A stretch of 64,000 nt of DNA from UBA7957 sp965224675 (GCA_965224675.1 CBDDAA010000004.1:1612001-1676000), one strand, 5' to 3'. Numbered from the stretch's first letter, positions 43,449 through 53,471 are shown. A program made the numbers and translations. Notes: generated by a model from the sequence alone, not told the origin.

Positions 43449-44483
43449 TTATTTTTTCGGCTCTGATTTTGAGTCGTATCGTTTTTGCCATTCAGCCAGA
43501 ATTTCTTTTCGATTGGACGCCGCCCAATCGAAGTCATTGTCAATCATTGACTCAGGAATATTCGCTGGAAAATGTTCAACAGGTTTTGCCAGAGCTTGTA
43601 TACCCACAACGGCATAGCCTTCGTTGTACATTTTATTGGCATTTTCACTGATTAGCCAGTCCATCAGTGTTTTCGCTGCATCCAGGTTTTTGGTTCCCTT
43701 GATAATCGCTGCAGCTTCCATTTCCCAGCCAATACCTTCTGAAGGAATCACAATTTCAAGAGGTGCGCCTTTGGCCTTTGATTTGGCGCCTCTAAACGCG
43801 AAAGAGACACCTAAAGCCACCTCTCCCCGGGCCGCCTGCTTACAGGGTTTGGAGCCTGAGTGCGTGTAGTGGTCTATGTTTTCATGCAGGCCATCCATAA
43901 ATTTCCAACCATCATCTTTGCCAAAGATTTGCAGCCAGCTGGAAACGTCAAGAAATCCAGTGCCCGATGAGCTGGGATTAGGCATAGCAATATGTCCCTT
44001 GTAAACCGGGTTTGTCAGGTCCTGCCAGGAGGTCGGCATAGGTAGCTTGTTCTTTTCCGCTTCTATGGTATTGAAGCAAACGGCGGCAACCCATGCATCC
44101 ATACCCACCCAACTGGGCGGGTTGGATTTGTCCACGAACTTAGGGTTGAGTTTTTCAATGCCTTTAGGGCTGTAAGGGTCGAGCATACCTTCGCCCTTCA
44201 TCAATAACAAACTTGTTCCAGCTAAACCCCAAATAATATCAGCCTGTGGATTATCTTTCTCTGCAAGTAGTTTAGCCGTGACAATGCCGGTTGAGTCACG
44301 CACCCATTTTATTTCGATGTCAGGATGTTCCTCATTAAAGCGTGCGGCATATTTTTTAAGATCCTCGGCTTCGATTGCGGTATAAACGGTTAAAGTGGCA
44401 GCAGAAAGTGAGCTGATTGCTATCAGGAGCGAGGCGACAGAAAGTGTCAGCAGCTTCATCGTATGTTTAAGCAATTTATTCAT
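43449..44483 (-). CDS. AEP-type periplasmic substrate-binding protein
   Basis: A 344-residue binding protein with a signal peptide (LLTLSVASLLIAISSLSAA) followed by TLTVYTAIEAEDLKKYAARF and GIVTAKLLAEKDNPQADIIW, features of the Fbp/AfuA-like AEP-binding proteins (AepX/PhnS2). It captures AEP in the periplasm. It is first in its operon; a candidate LysR site lies about 155 bp upstream. Confidence 0.87.
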   Translation of the reverse strand: MNKLLKHTMKLLTLSVASLLIAISSLSAATLTVYTAIEAEDLKKYAARFNEEHPDIEIKWVRDSTGIVTAKLLAEKDNPQADIIWGLAGTSLLLMKGEGMLDPYSPKGIEKLNPKFVDKSNPPSWVGMDAWVAAVCFNTIEAEKNKLPMPTSWQDLTNPVYKGHIAMPNPSSSGTGFLDVSSWLQIFGKDDGWKFMDGLHENIDHYTHSGSKPCKQAARGEVALGVSFAFRGAKSKAKGAPLEIVIPSEGIGWEMEAAAIIKGTKNLDAAKTLMDWLISENANKMYNEGYAVVGIQALAKPVEHFPANIPESMIDNDFDWAASNRKEILAEWQKRYDSKSEPKK

Positions 44484-44637
44484 TAATTATGTCTCTCTTG
44501 GTTTTTAATCTGGCATTCACATTATTGCCGGGTGAAGGGGAAATCCAGATATTTTTTTATAGGTTGCGTTGCTCAATAAAACCCGAATCACTCAAGACTC
44601 TGGTTCTGGTACAAGTATGTGGCTATTATTACCGTAT

Positions 44638-44655
44638 TCTCAAAGAGTATTGAGA
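44638..44655. promoter_or_regulatory. TCTCAA-N6-TTGAGA dyad (candidate LysR box)
   Basis: A perfect 6-bp inverted repeat with 6-bp spacer lies in the 558-bp gap between the AEP binding-protein gene and the divergent EamA gene. LysR boxes are imperfect dyads of this size (T-N11-A). The phosphonate-type LysR gene at 48.5 kb is the obvious candidate regulator. Nothing else was recognised in 44484-45041. Confidence 0.4.
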
Positions 44656-45041
44656 GTAACGGCTGATCATACACCTTAACGCGGCTTTTTTTCTTGGATT
44701 TAATAGTGATAAAATATTGGTAAACCATTTTTTATTTTGTTAATACATACCCGAATCCGTGACCCGAATGCGGCTGTAGGGCGTAAATATTTGCATTCAC
44801 GGCGGATTTATCAAACCTTGCTTTGACGTTTCGGTTAAGTGAGTATATTTAAACCCTTGTAGATTCAATAGTTTGCGCCTTCTTGTTGTCCAGTCATGAA
44901 TACAGGTAATTGAGAGCCGCTCTATAGGAGGGCCAAACTTATTTATAGTTTTGCCGAAAGACCCTCGACTCAGCATATAACAGCTACTTCCAAAATGCAC
45001 CCCGTTGTTGTAGAAAACGATTTGCACCGGATTTGCCGGGT

Positions 45042-45881
45042 ATGAGTAATGTAATTTTACTGGCGGTTCTTTCTGCAGCTGTATTACATGCTTCATGGAA
45101 TGCAGTGATTAAAGTACCCGGTGACGCACTGGTTCGGCTGGGTATAATTAACACAACCGGCGCTCTGGTCGCGCTATTTGTAATCCCTTTTGTGGGCCTT
45201 CCGGATACTGCCAGCTGGCCGTATTTGCTGGGTTCAGTGTTTGTACACTCCGCCTATTACATTAGCCTGCTTGGCGCATACCGCCATGGCGACCTGTCAC
45301 AGATCTATCCAATCGCCCGTGGCATAGCACCCGTTCTGGTCGGTAGCGGTGCTTATCTGTTTGCCGGGGAATCAATGAGTCAAATAGGTGTTATCGGATT
45401 GTTGATTGCATCATCTGGGATAATCAGCCTTGCATTTTCCGGAAACGGCAAGTCATTCAATATGATGCCCGTATCATTGGGCTTGATCACCGGTCTAACC
45501 ATTGCGTCTTATACCATATTGGATGGTATAGGAGGGCGTTTGTCAGGCAATGTAGTCGCCTACATTGCCTGGTTATTTTTATTGGATGCGATTCCATTGC
45601 TGCTATTGGTAGTCTGGCGTCGGCGTAATACCCTGGCGGTGGCGCTGCATCATAGCTGGAAGCCGGGGTTGCTGGGAGGTGCTTTTTCCTTTCTGGCCTA
45701 TTCCCTGGTAATCTGGGCAATGACGTATGCACCGATGGCTGAGGTATCTGCTTTACGAGAGACCAGCGTGATTTTTGCAACCCTGATTGGCATATTTTAC
45801 CTGGGTGAGCCGCTACTTTGGATTCGCATATTTGCCAGTTGTATTGTTGTGGCAGGAATCCTTATTATGCGACTGGGCTAG
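45042..45881 (+). CDS. EamA-family membrane protein of phosphonate loci
   Basis: A 279-residue protein with ten hydrophobic segments in two EamA halves (AVLHASWNAVIKVPGDALVR; AYRHGDLSQIYPIARGIAPV). It resembles the putative membrane protein repeatedly found in phosphonate utilisation loci. It might move AEP, alanine or another amine. ATG 45042 is preferred to TTG 45033. It is divergent from the AEP transporter operon. Confidence 0.75.
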   Translation: MSNVILLAVLSAAVLHASWNAVIKVPGDALVRLGIINTTGALVALFVIPFVGLPDTASWPYLLGSVFVHSAYYISLLGAYRHGDLSQIYPIARGIAPVLVGSGAYLFAGESMSQIGVIGLLIASSGIISLAFSGNGKSFNMMPVSLGLITGLTIASYTILDGIGGRLSGNVVAYIAWLFLLDAIPLLLLVVWRRRNTLAVALHHSWKPGLLGGAFSFLAYSLVIWAMTYAPMAEVSALRETSVIFATLIGIFYLGEPLLWIRIFASCIVVAGILIMRLG

Positions 45882-45915
45882 TTGTTGAGAATTTGAATAT
45901 TAAATTTGCAAGCAA

Positions 45916-48375
45916 CTATTTTCGCATTCTTTCACCTTGCGGATCATACATTGCCCGTAAACTCGCTTTTGCTGAAATTTTTTCTCCCGCAACTTCAATG
46001 CTAAAATGGCCCTCGTTTATCATCTGTGGGCTGACTCCTTGATCGGCATTAACGTAGCCCAGTCCAATGGAGGCGCCAAGGGTATGCCCATAGCTGCCAG
46101 AAGTCAGATGACCGACGATTGTATTTTCGAGAAAAACGGGTTCATGCTGATAAAGCATTATCTCTGGATCATGCAGTAGAAATTGTACAAGTCGTTTTGT
46201 CAGTGGTTTGGTCTTCTCTTTTTGCCGGGCGATGGCATCATAGCCTATGAAACGACTTTGTTTATTCATATTGCATACAAAACCCAGACCTGCCTCTAAT
46301 GGTGTATCAACCTCACTGACATCGTGACCAAAATGGACGAATTTCTTCTCTATTCTCAATGAATCAAGCGCATGCATGCCAGCAGGTTTAAGGTTAAATT
46401 CTTCAGTACCCTGCATTAGCAGGGTATAAACATGGCGGGCGAAGTCAACGGGAAAATACAACTCCCAACCAAGCTCACCGACGTAGGAGACACGAAACGC
46501 ACGCCCTACAGCACTGCCAATCTCGATTGTTTGAAATGTTCCAAATGGAAAAGCCTCAGTAGAGAAATCATGCTGAGTTATACGCTCCAGCAATGCTCGA
46601 CTGTTCGGCCCCATAATGCCAAACACCGCCCAGGCTGATGTAACATCATTGACCACACAAAAAGCGTCCGAAGCTGTATTTTTATGCAGCCAATTTAAAT
46701 CACGGTGTGTCGTGGTACTGGCGCTGGTGATCCAGAATTCATTCTCTTGTAAACGACTGACGGTTAAATCGGCCTCAATCCCTCCGCGGCTATTAAGCCA
46801 ATGTGTATACACGACTTTTCCGATCTCAACATCAATATCTGCGCTACAGATTGTTTGTAGTGTTTTTAAAGCGTCACGTCCTTGCAGCAGATACTTCGAA
46901 AAGCTGCTTTGATCAAAAATCACAACCGATTCTCTAGCCGCTTTATGTTCTGCAGCTGAATATTCAAACCAATTTTGCTTACCAAAACTATACTGGTATT
47001 TTGCCTCACTATTATTTTCTGCAAACCAGTTGGCCCGTTCCCAGCCGGCCATTTGTCCAAAACAAGCACCTTGATCTTTTAGTTTTTCATGCACAGGAGA
47101 ATGGCGAACATCACGGGCGCTGGTGAATTGCCTGAAAGGGTAGTGATTTTCGTAGAGTAGGCCCAGCGATTCTGTGACCCTTTCCTGGATAAATTTTTGT
47201 GTGCCCATAAACGGATACACACGACGGATATCATTGCTCCATAAATCTAAAGGCGAGTATCCATTATGCATCCATTCAGCACATGCTTTGCCAAGTCCAC
47301 CGGAGGTCTGGATACCGATTGAGTTAAGTCCGCAGGCAACAAAGTAGCCACTTATTTCAGGTGTCTCGCCAACATGGAACTGGTCATCATGGGTAAAGGA
47401 TTCGGGGCCACAGAAGAATTTTCGCCAACCGATATTTTGTAGCAATGGCACGCGCTCCATGGCATCCATTAGTACCGGCATAAGTTGTTCTTCAGCATGA
47501 CCTGCCAGTTCGTCAAAACAAAAATCATCGGCGATGCCATTTTGTCCCCAGGCCACGGCGCGCTTTTCAAATGCACCCACCAACAGGCTACCGGCATCTT
47601 CGCGGTAGTAAGCGCATTTATCATAATCACGAAGAACGGGTAGAGTAGCGGGTATTTCAGGGTGTTTCTCTGTTAGTGCGTAGTAGTGTTCACAGGCGTG
47701 AAGCGGTATGTTGACACGGTTTCGTTTGCCTAATTCCCGCGCCCACATACCGGCGCAATTGACGACATAATCGGTTTCAATATCTCCCATATTGGTTTTA
47801 ACACCGCTAACTCGCGCCTGTTTTTGAGTAATTTCAGTAACGCAGATATTTTCAAGACAATACGCGCCATATTTTCTGGCGCCTTTGATAAAGGCCATGG
47901 TCAGATCAACAGGACTGGCAACCCCATCCTGCTCAATCCATGTGCCACCGAGCAGCCCTGATGCTTCAATGAGCGGGTATAAGCTTTTAATTTCCTCGGG
48001 AGTTACCGTATCCACACGGGTGACGGCGAATGCCTTGTTCATTGAGGCCACCCGCTTAAGCTCCTCGAAGCGGGCTTCACTATGGGCGATATTCAAGCTG
48101 CCAACTCTTTTGAACCCCGTTGATTGACCCGTCTCCTCTTCCAACTCACTGAGTAGCGACATGGAATACTGGCATAGCTGTGCATGACTGTCACTGGCAC
48201 GCATAGTGCCGATAAGCCCGGCTGCATGCCAACTGGTGCCGCAGGCAAACTGTTTTCGTTCCACCAGGATTACATCTTGCCAGCCGAGCTTACTCAAATG
48301 ATAGGCAACGCTGGCGCCTATCACCCCCCCCCCGATGATCACTGCACTGGCTTTGCCTGGAAGCGCTGGTTTCAT
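45916..48375 (-). CDS. Dimethylglycine/sarcosine dehydrogenase-like flavoprotein
   Basis: An 819-residue protein with three regions: an N-terminal DAO FAD domain (SAVIIGGGVIGASVAYHLSK; covalent-FAD-type His50 in CGTSWHAAG), an FAO_M linker (about 370-430), and a C-terminal glycine-cleavage T-protein-like folate domain (about 430-810; GELGWELYFPVDFA, GMHALDSLRIEKKF). The family oxidatively demethylates N-methyl amines and hands formaldehyde to tetrahydrofolate. It lies between phosphonate transport genes and the phosphonate-type LysR, so the substrate could be an N-methylated AEP instead of dimethylglycine or sarcosine. Confidence 0.85.
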   Translation of the reverse strand: MKPALPGKASAVIIGGGVIGASVAYHLSKLGWQDVILVERKQFACGTSWHAAGLIGTMRASDSHAQLCQYSMSLLSELEEETGQSTGFKRVGSLNIAHSEARFEELKRVASMNKAFAVTRVDTVTPEEIKSLYPLIEASGLLGGTWIEQDGVASPVDLTMAFIKGARKYGAYCLENICVTEITQKQARVSGVKTNMGDIETDYVVNCAGMWARELGKRNRVNIPLHACEHYYALTEKHPEIPATLPVLRDYDKCAYYREDAGSLLVGAFEKRAVAWGQNGIADDFCFDELAGHAEEQLMPVLMDAMERVPLLQNIGWRKFFCGPESFTHDDQFHVGETPEISGYFVACGLNSIGIQTSGGLGKACAEWMHNGYSPLDLWSNDIRRVYPFMGTQKFIQERVTESLGLLYENHYPFRQFTSARDVRHSPVHEKLKDQGACFGQMAGWERANWFAENNSEAKYQYSFGKQNWFEYSAAEHKAARESVVIFDQSSFSKYLLQGRDALKTLQTICSADIDVEIGKVVYTHWLNSRGGIEADLTVSRLQENEFWITSASTTTHRDLNWLHKNTASDAFCVVNDVTSAWAVFGIMGPNSRALLERITQHDFSTEAFPFGTFQTIEIGSAVGRAFRVSYVGELGWELYFPVDFARHVYTLLMQGTEEFNLKPAGMHALDSLRIEKKFVHFGHDVSEVDTPLEAGLGFVCNMNKQSRFIGYDAIARQKEKTKPLTKRLVQFLLHDPEIMLYQHEPVFLENTIVGHLTSGSYGHTLGASIGLGYVNADQGVSPQMINEGHFSIEVAGEKISAKASLRAMYDPQGERMRK

Positions 48376-48511
48376 GGTTTATCTCTCGTTATTTCAAGAA
48401 TTTTTTTATAACTTTTCTGGTGATGCCGATATTGCCTGCCTGTTGACTTTATACAGATAAAATATACTCTGATCTATTCGATGAATTGAATATATTATAT
48501 AGGTATAAGCG

Positions 48512-49375
48512 ATGAATTATATGCAACTAAGAGCTTTTCATATGGTTGCTACACAGGGAAGCTTTACCAAAGCAGCTGAAGCTTTGCATGTTACCCAGCC
48601 AACGCTCTCTGACCATGTGAAAGCACTGCAGGATCGCTATAACGTTAAACTTTTTGAGCGTCAGGGTCGGGGTGTCATTCTAACGGGAATGGGCAAGGCT
48701 TTGTTGGAAATTACACGTCGTCAGTTTAATCTTGAGTCCGAAGCGGAACAATTACTAGGGGCTGCTCAAGGGCTTTCCAGCGGTCAGTTGCGAGTAATGG
48801 CGGATGCACCTTATATGGTTATACCATTGATTGCCGAGTTTCATCGGCTGTATCCAAATATTAAACTGTCAATACGCTTCGGCAATTCTGAGGAGGTTTT
48901 AAACGAACTACTGGCTGTCCGCGCCGATATCGCGGTAGTTCCCAATTTGATTGATGACGAACGGTTGTTCCGACAAGCATGTAAGCGGGATCGGATTATT
49001 TGTTTTGTCAATCAGGATCATCCATTAGCGAGGCGCGGAAATATTTCATTGCAGGATTTAGTGGCGCACCGTCTATTGATACGGGAGTCTGGCTCCACTA
49101 CACGGCTGCTTTTTGAGCAGGGATTAAAAAATGCCAAACTCAAAGCGCAGGATACGCTGGAGATTGGTAGTCGTGAAGGTGTTCGTGAGGCCGCAGCAGC
49201 GGGTTTGGGTGTCGGCATTGTATCGGAGTCGGAGATGGGACATGATCTGAGATTGAGAAAAATCCGTATTAGCAACAAGATTCCGCGAGTGATCGAATTT
49301 TATGCCTGTCTTATCGAAAAACGACCAATGCCGGTGATTAATGCATTCTTCGAATTGTTAAGTGGCTATAGATAA
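48512..49375 (+). CDS. LysR regulator of phosphonate-utilisation type
   Basis: A 287-residue LysR protein: helix-turn-helix MQLRAFHMVATQGSFTKAAE, ALHVTQPTLSDHVKAL, then an effector domain (QLRVMADAPYMVIPLIAEFH). It resembles the LysR subgroup recurrently linked to AEP degradation genes. It is divergent from the flavoprotein gene (136-bp gap) and probably controls it, the AEP transporter and perhaps phnWX. Confidence 0.85.
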   Translation: MNYMQLRAFHMVATQGSFTKAAEALHVTQPTLSDHVKALQDRYNVKLFERQGRGVILTGMGKALLEITRRQFNLESEAEQLLGAAQGLSSGQLRVMADAPYMVIPLIAEFHRLYPNIKLSIRFGNSEEVLNELLAVRADIAVVPNLIDDERLFRQACKRDRIICFVNQDHPLARRGNISLQDLVAHRLLIRESGSTTRLLFEQGLKNAKLKAQDTLEIGSREGVREAAAAGLGVGIVSESEMGHDLRLRKIRISNKIPRVIEFYACLIEKRPMPVINAFFELLSGYR

Positions 49376-49406
49376 CAGACGGTGAAAAAAATTTTAAACC
49401 CGCAAG

Positions 49407-50690
49407 TCAGTCCATCGTAGCCAGAACTTTATCCATAGCTTCAAGTGTTTTTTCTATGTCTTTGTCAGTATGTGCTGCTGAGAGAAATCCGGCTTCAAAA
49501 GCAGAAGGTGCCAAATACACACCTTGATTGAGCATACCATGAAAAAATTTACTGAATTTTTCAATGTTGCAAGCCATTACATCAGTAAAACAGCTGACCT
49601 GTTTTTTATCGGTAAAGAATAAACCAAACATGCCACCGCATTGATTGGTGGTGAAAGGAATGTTGTTTATTTTAGCGAGCAAACGGGCACCTTCAAGCAA
49701 TTTGAGCGTTTTCGCGCCAAGCGCCTCATGAAATCCGGGTTTACTAATCAGCTCAAGTGTTTTCAACCCTGCACTCATTGCAAGTGGGTTACCCGATAAA
49801 GTACCAGCTTGGTATACGGGGCCTGTGGGGGAGATGTGCTCCATTATTGCTCGTCGGCCCCCAAAGGCGCCAACAGGCATGCCGCCGCCAATGATCTTTC
49901 CAAGTGTAGTCAGATCAGGTGTCACATTGTAGATTGCTTGTGCACCACCAAGTGCAACGCGGAATCCAGTCATGACTTCATCAAAAATCAGGACACTGTC
50001 GTAGTCGTCACAGATCTCCCGCAACGCCTCAAGAAAACCTGGATCAGGTGGAATGCAGTTCATGTTTCCAGCGATGGGTTCGACAATGATACAGGCGATA
50101 TCCTTACCGTGTACTTCAAATGTTGCACGAACCTGATCTGCATCATTGAAGGTAAGGGTTAAGGTTTTTTCTGCGAGGCAGTCAGGTACACCCGGTGAGC
50201 TGGGTACACCCAATGTTAGCGCCCCAGAGCCAGCCTTTACCAACAACGAATCCGAGTGCCCATGATAACAGCCCTCAAATTTAACGATTTTGTCCCGGCC
50301 GGTAAAACCCCTGGCTAATCGAATCGCACTCATGGTCGCCTCAGTACCTGAATTCACCATGCGGACCTGTTCGATGGATGGCATCAATTGGCAGATTTTG
50401 CAGGCCATATCGGTTTCGATTTGTGTTGGTGCACCAAAACTTAAACCATTTTTGGCCATTTCCTGAACGGTTGTAACAACCTCAGGGTGGGCGTGGCCGG
50501 TAATCATAGGTCCCCAGGAGCCAACATAATCGATGTATTGTTTGTGGTCAGAATCAAAGATATAAGCGCCTTTGGCTTTACTTATAAAAAGCGGTGTGCC
50601 ACCGACACCTTTAAAGGCACGAACGGGGGAATTTACGCCGCCTGGAATATATTTTTCGGCTTCTCGGAACAGGCTCTTGGGGTCGCTCAT
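49407..50690 (-). CDS. hemL: Glutamate-1-semialdehyde 2,1-aminomutase
   Basis: A 427-residue class III PLP enzyme with the GSA signatures: REAEKYIPGGVNSPVRAFKG, MVNSGTEATMSAIRLARG, LIFDEVMTGFRVA and the PLP lysine in TLGKIIGGGMPVGAFGG. It makes 5-aminolevulinate in the C5 tetrapyrrole pathway. A single gene divergent from ycgN. Full length and intact. Confidence 0.97.
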   Translation of the reverse strand: MSDPKSLFREAEKYIPGGVNSPVRAFKGVGGTPLFISKAKGAYIFDSDHKQYIDYVGSWGPMITGHAHPEVVTTVQEMAKNGLSFGAPTQIETDMACKICQLMPSIEQVRMVNSGTEATMSAIRLARGFTGRDKIVKFEGCYHGHSDSLLVKAGSGALTLGVPSSPGVPDCLAEKTLTLTFNDADQVRATFEVHGKDIACIIVEPIAGNMNCIPPDPGFLEALREICDDYDSVLIFDEVMTGFRVALGGAQAIYNVTPDLTTLGKIIGGGMPVGAFGGRRAIMEHISPTGPVYQAGTLSGNPLAMSAGLKTLELISKPGFHEALGAKTLKLLEGARLLAKINNIPFTTNQCGGMFGLFFTDKKQVSCFTDVMACNIEKFSKFFHGMLNQGVYLAPSAFEAGFLSAAHTDKDIEKTLEAMDKVLATMD

Positions 50691-50791
50691 TCAGTTCTCC
50701 AACATGCTGATAAGGGATGATGCATACCGTAGTCACAATGTTAAATTTAATTTAAAATAGTCGTGCATATGGAAATTTCATTGTTGGCCAT

Positions 50792-50819
50792 CATCAATCC
50801 TATGTTGATGGAGTACTAA
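50792..50819. repeat. REP-like inverted repeat, copy 2
   Basis: CATCAA (50792-50797) pairs with TTGATG (50805-50810) around a 7-base loop and continues GAGTACTAA. This matches the right arm of the 37975-38013 repeat apart from a 3-base gap. The left arm is truncated. Confidence 0.5.
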
Positions 50820-50883
50820 CAAGAGTGTGCTAAAATCCCGTACCCGTAAGCATAACAAATGTAAACATTAACAGTGGTCAATT

Positions 50884-51333
50884 ATGCAAAAAGAAAAACC
50901 ATTCTGGCAAGTAAAATCACTTGAAGATATGAGTCTGGATGAGCGTGAAGCTCTATGTGATGGTTGTTCCCGCTGTTGTTTACAAAAACTCGAAGACGAA
51001 GATTCAGGGCAAACTTTTTTTACACGTGTTGCCTGTCACTTATTAGATGCAGATTCTTGCCGCTGTAAAGACTACGATAATCGCTTTGACAGGGTTACCG
51101 ATTGTACGCAGATTTACCCATTGACCAAAGAAAAACTTAATTGGTTACCATCGAGCTGCGCCTATCTTAAAATAGCGAAAGGCCAGGCGCTTGCTGAATG
51201 GCATCATCTGATAAGTGGCGATCGTAATACCGTTCATCTCGCCAATATTTCTATTCGTGATTGGGCTATCAGTGAGCATTATGTGGATGAAAGTCTGTAT
51301 GAAGAACTCATTGTCGATATCAATGCCATTTAA
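50884..51333 (+). CDS. ycgN: YcgN-family cysteine-cluster protein (UPF0260)
   Basis: A 149-residue protein with KPFWQVKSLEDMSLDEREAL, CDGCSRCCLQKLED, TRVACHLLDADSCRCKDY, RVTDCTQIYPL and LPSSCAYLKIA, the conserved cysteines of the YcgN/UPF0260 (zinc/iron-chelating CxxCxxCC-type) family. The cysteines probably bind a metal; function is not established. A stand-alone gene of normal length. Confidence 0.92.
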   Translation: MQKEKPFWQVKSLEDMSLDEREALCDGCSRCCLQKLEDEDSGQTFFTRVACHLLDADSCRCKDYDNRFDRVTDCTQIYPLTKEKLNWLPSSCAYLKIAKGQALAEWHHLISGDRNTVHLANISIRDWAISEHYVDESLYEELIVDINAI

Positions 51334-51518
51334 TAACGATAATTGTAGTACAGTGGCTGATGTAAGGTTTTTGTAAATTTTGTTGTTAAAGGTGAAACTT
51401 TATAAAAGTCTGTATATCATTGCAGCGAGATTTTATCCGGACTTACTTGCATGGGCACCCGTATTGCTGAGGTCGGCAATTGTCATGGGAAATCAATTAT
51501 TAAACAGCGGAGTCATGA

Positions 51519-52034
51519 ATGACCACAGAAAGTTCAGAATCCAGTCTTGAAAGCACTCATCATGCAGGTCAGGATCGACGCGAGCGAATCGACAACACCG
51601 TCAGTAATCTGATTGAAGAACGCCAACAGGTCTTGGTCGCTTACGGTAAATTAGCGGGCCTCAAATCCTTTGACGATATTGAGTTTGATGACGAAACAGA
51701 TGAGCAGCAAGAGAAAAAAGTGCGCGCTGCAGAAGTCAGGACTTTTTTGCAACTGTTAATGGACTATACCGCATTGGGCCATTTTGAAATATACCAAAGA
51801 ATTATTGAAGGTAAGGAGCGGCGGAAAACAGTGAAAGAGGCATCTGATCGGGTGTATCCGGGTATTGCTGAAACAACAGATTACTTAATCGAATTCAACG
51901 ACAGATATGACCGATTTGCAGCAACCGATGAAGAACTTACAACCTTTGATCAAGATATTTCAAAATTAGGTGAGATGCTGGCAACACGTGGCGAATTTGA
52001 AGATGAGATACTGGCTGCATTTAAGCGTCGTTAA
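51519..52034 (+). CDS. rsd: Rsd/AlgQ anti-sigma-70 regulator
   Basis: A 171-residue all-helical protein with Rsd/AlgQ features (IEERQQVLVAYGKLAGLKSF, FLQLLMDYTALGHFEIYQRI, VYPGIAETTDYLIEFNDRYD). Rsd binds the housekeeping sigma factor in stationary phase, and AlgQ influences alginate and siderophore genes in Pseudomonas. Its presence places the host in Gammaproteobacteria. Normal length. Confidence 0.9.
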   Translation: MTTESSESSLESTHHAGQDRRERIDNTVSNLIEERQQVLVAYGKLAGLKSFDDIEFDDETDEQQEKKVRAAEVRTFLQLLMDYTALGHFEIYQRIIEGKERRKTVKEASDRVYPGIAETTDYLIEFNDRYDRFAATDEELTTFDQDISKLGEMLATRGEFEDEILAAFKRR

Positions 52035-52286
52035 GCAGATAATTTTATAGAAACGAGTGTTTAGTCAAGACTAATCGGCAATGACCTTATCGATATTTCA
52101 TAGGTGCTGATTCACTATGGAAAGAATAATCACATTAAAAACGGATTTTCTGGCGCTGGATACTATTTTCGCAGATCAGTTATTTCCGCATAAATAGTGA
52201 GCATTCCTCCAGATCAACCCAACCACCAATCAGACGGCAAAATCAGCGTGCATTGAGGACGATGATAAAACCATCGGCATAGAATA

Positions 52287-53471
52287 ATGGCCGTTCTCAG
52301 ATTAAAAAAAAATGAAGAAAGGCGCTTGCTGGCGGGTCACCTATGGGTGTTCAGTAATGAAATCGATACCAAGGCAACATCGCTGGGAGATTTTGAGGCA
52401 GGCCAAAGTGTTTGTTTGGAATCCAGTCGAGGCGCTTTCCTTGGACACGGCTACGTTAACCCCCATTCATTAATCGCTGCGCGCATTTGCAGCCGAGACA
52501 AACAGCAACCGTTTAACGCTGATTTAATTCGTCGCAGAATCAATTTTGCGCTTGCGTTGCGTACTGCAAAATACCCTCATCCCTATTATCGCCTGGTTCA
52601 TGGCGAAGGTGATTTATTACCGGGTCTGATTATTGATCGGTATGACGATGTATTGGTATTGCAGATCAATACTGCAGGTATGGAGTTGCTTATAGATGAA
52701 TTATTGCAGGTACTGGTGGACTTACTGGCACCGCGTGCGATTCTGCTTAGAAATGATAGTGCAGTGCGAAAATTAGAAGCGCTGCCAGAGTATCGCAAAG
52801 TAGTCATGGGTGATTTGCCTGATGTGATACAGCTTCGTGAAAATGGCTTGAGTTTCCTGGCCTCACTGGGTAGAGGACAAAAAACGGGTTGGTTTTATGA
52901 TCACAGAGAGAATCGAGCCTATCTACAGCAATTATCTCGCGGCAAATGTGTGCTCGATGTGTACGCCTATATCGGGGGCTGGGGTCTGAATGCGGCTGTA
53001 GCAGGTGCTCGAAAGGTTACTGCTATTGATGCGTCTGAATATGCGTTGCAGATTGCCACTGACAACGCAAAGCTCAATGGTGTTTCGGCCTGCTATTCAG
53101 GAATATGTGGCGATGCAGTTGAAATAATGCGTGAATTGCAAGGAGGTGGGCAAAGATTTGATATCGTGATACTTGATCCGCCAGCTTTCATGAAACGTAA
53201 AAAAGACAGACGGGCAGGGTTACAACAGTATGAGCTAATTAATCGCCTCGCCGTTTCTTTGTTAAAATCTGGCGGCTTGCTTGTTTCTGCATCCTGCTCC
53301 CAGCACTTGCTGCGTAGCGAGCTTGCAAATGCCATGTTAAAAGCTGCACGAAAAAATCGCTCGGATTTGCAATTCATTCATCAAGGTGGGCAAGGGGCTG
53401 ATCATCCTGTTAATGCAGCCATGCCTGAAACTGATTATCTAAAGGCAATCTTTAGTCGAATGATTGAGTGA
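52287..53471 (+). CDS. RlmI-like 23S rRNA (cytosine-C5) methyltransferase
   Basis: A 394-residue protein: an N-terminal PUA domain (LLAGHLWVFSNEID), a linker domain (DLLPGLIIDRYDD), then a class I SAM methyltransferase fold (VLDVYAYIGGWGLNAAVAGA, DIVILDPPAFMKRK, LVSASCSQHLL with the catalytic cysteine). This is the RlmI family, which makes m5C1962 in 23S rRNA. The 252-bp gap before it contains only a doubtful 26-codon ORF at 52117-52197. Confidence 0.85.
   Translation: MAVLRLKKNEERRLLAGHLWVFSNEIDTKATSLGDFEAGQSVCLESSRGAFLGHGYVNPHSLIAARICSRDKQQPFNADLIRRRINFALALRTAKYPHPYYRLVHGEGDLLPGLIIDRYDDVLVLQINTAGMELLIDELLQVLVDLLAPRAILLRNDSAVRKLEALPEYRKVVMGDLPDVIQLRENGLSFLASLGRGQKTGWFYDHRENRAYLQQLSRGKCVLDVYAYIGGWGLNAAVAGARKVTAIDASEYALQIATDNAKLNGVSACYSGICGDAVEIMRELQGGGQRFDIVILDPPAFMKRKKDRRAGLQQYELINRLAVSLLKSGGLLVSASCSQHLLRSELANAMLKAARKNRSDLQFIHQGGQGADHPVNAAMPETDYLKAIFSRMIE

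Noticed and set aside
52117..52197. 26-codon ORF before the RlmI-like gene
   Set aside because: Weak ribosome-binding site spacing and no other support.
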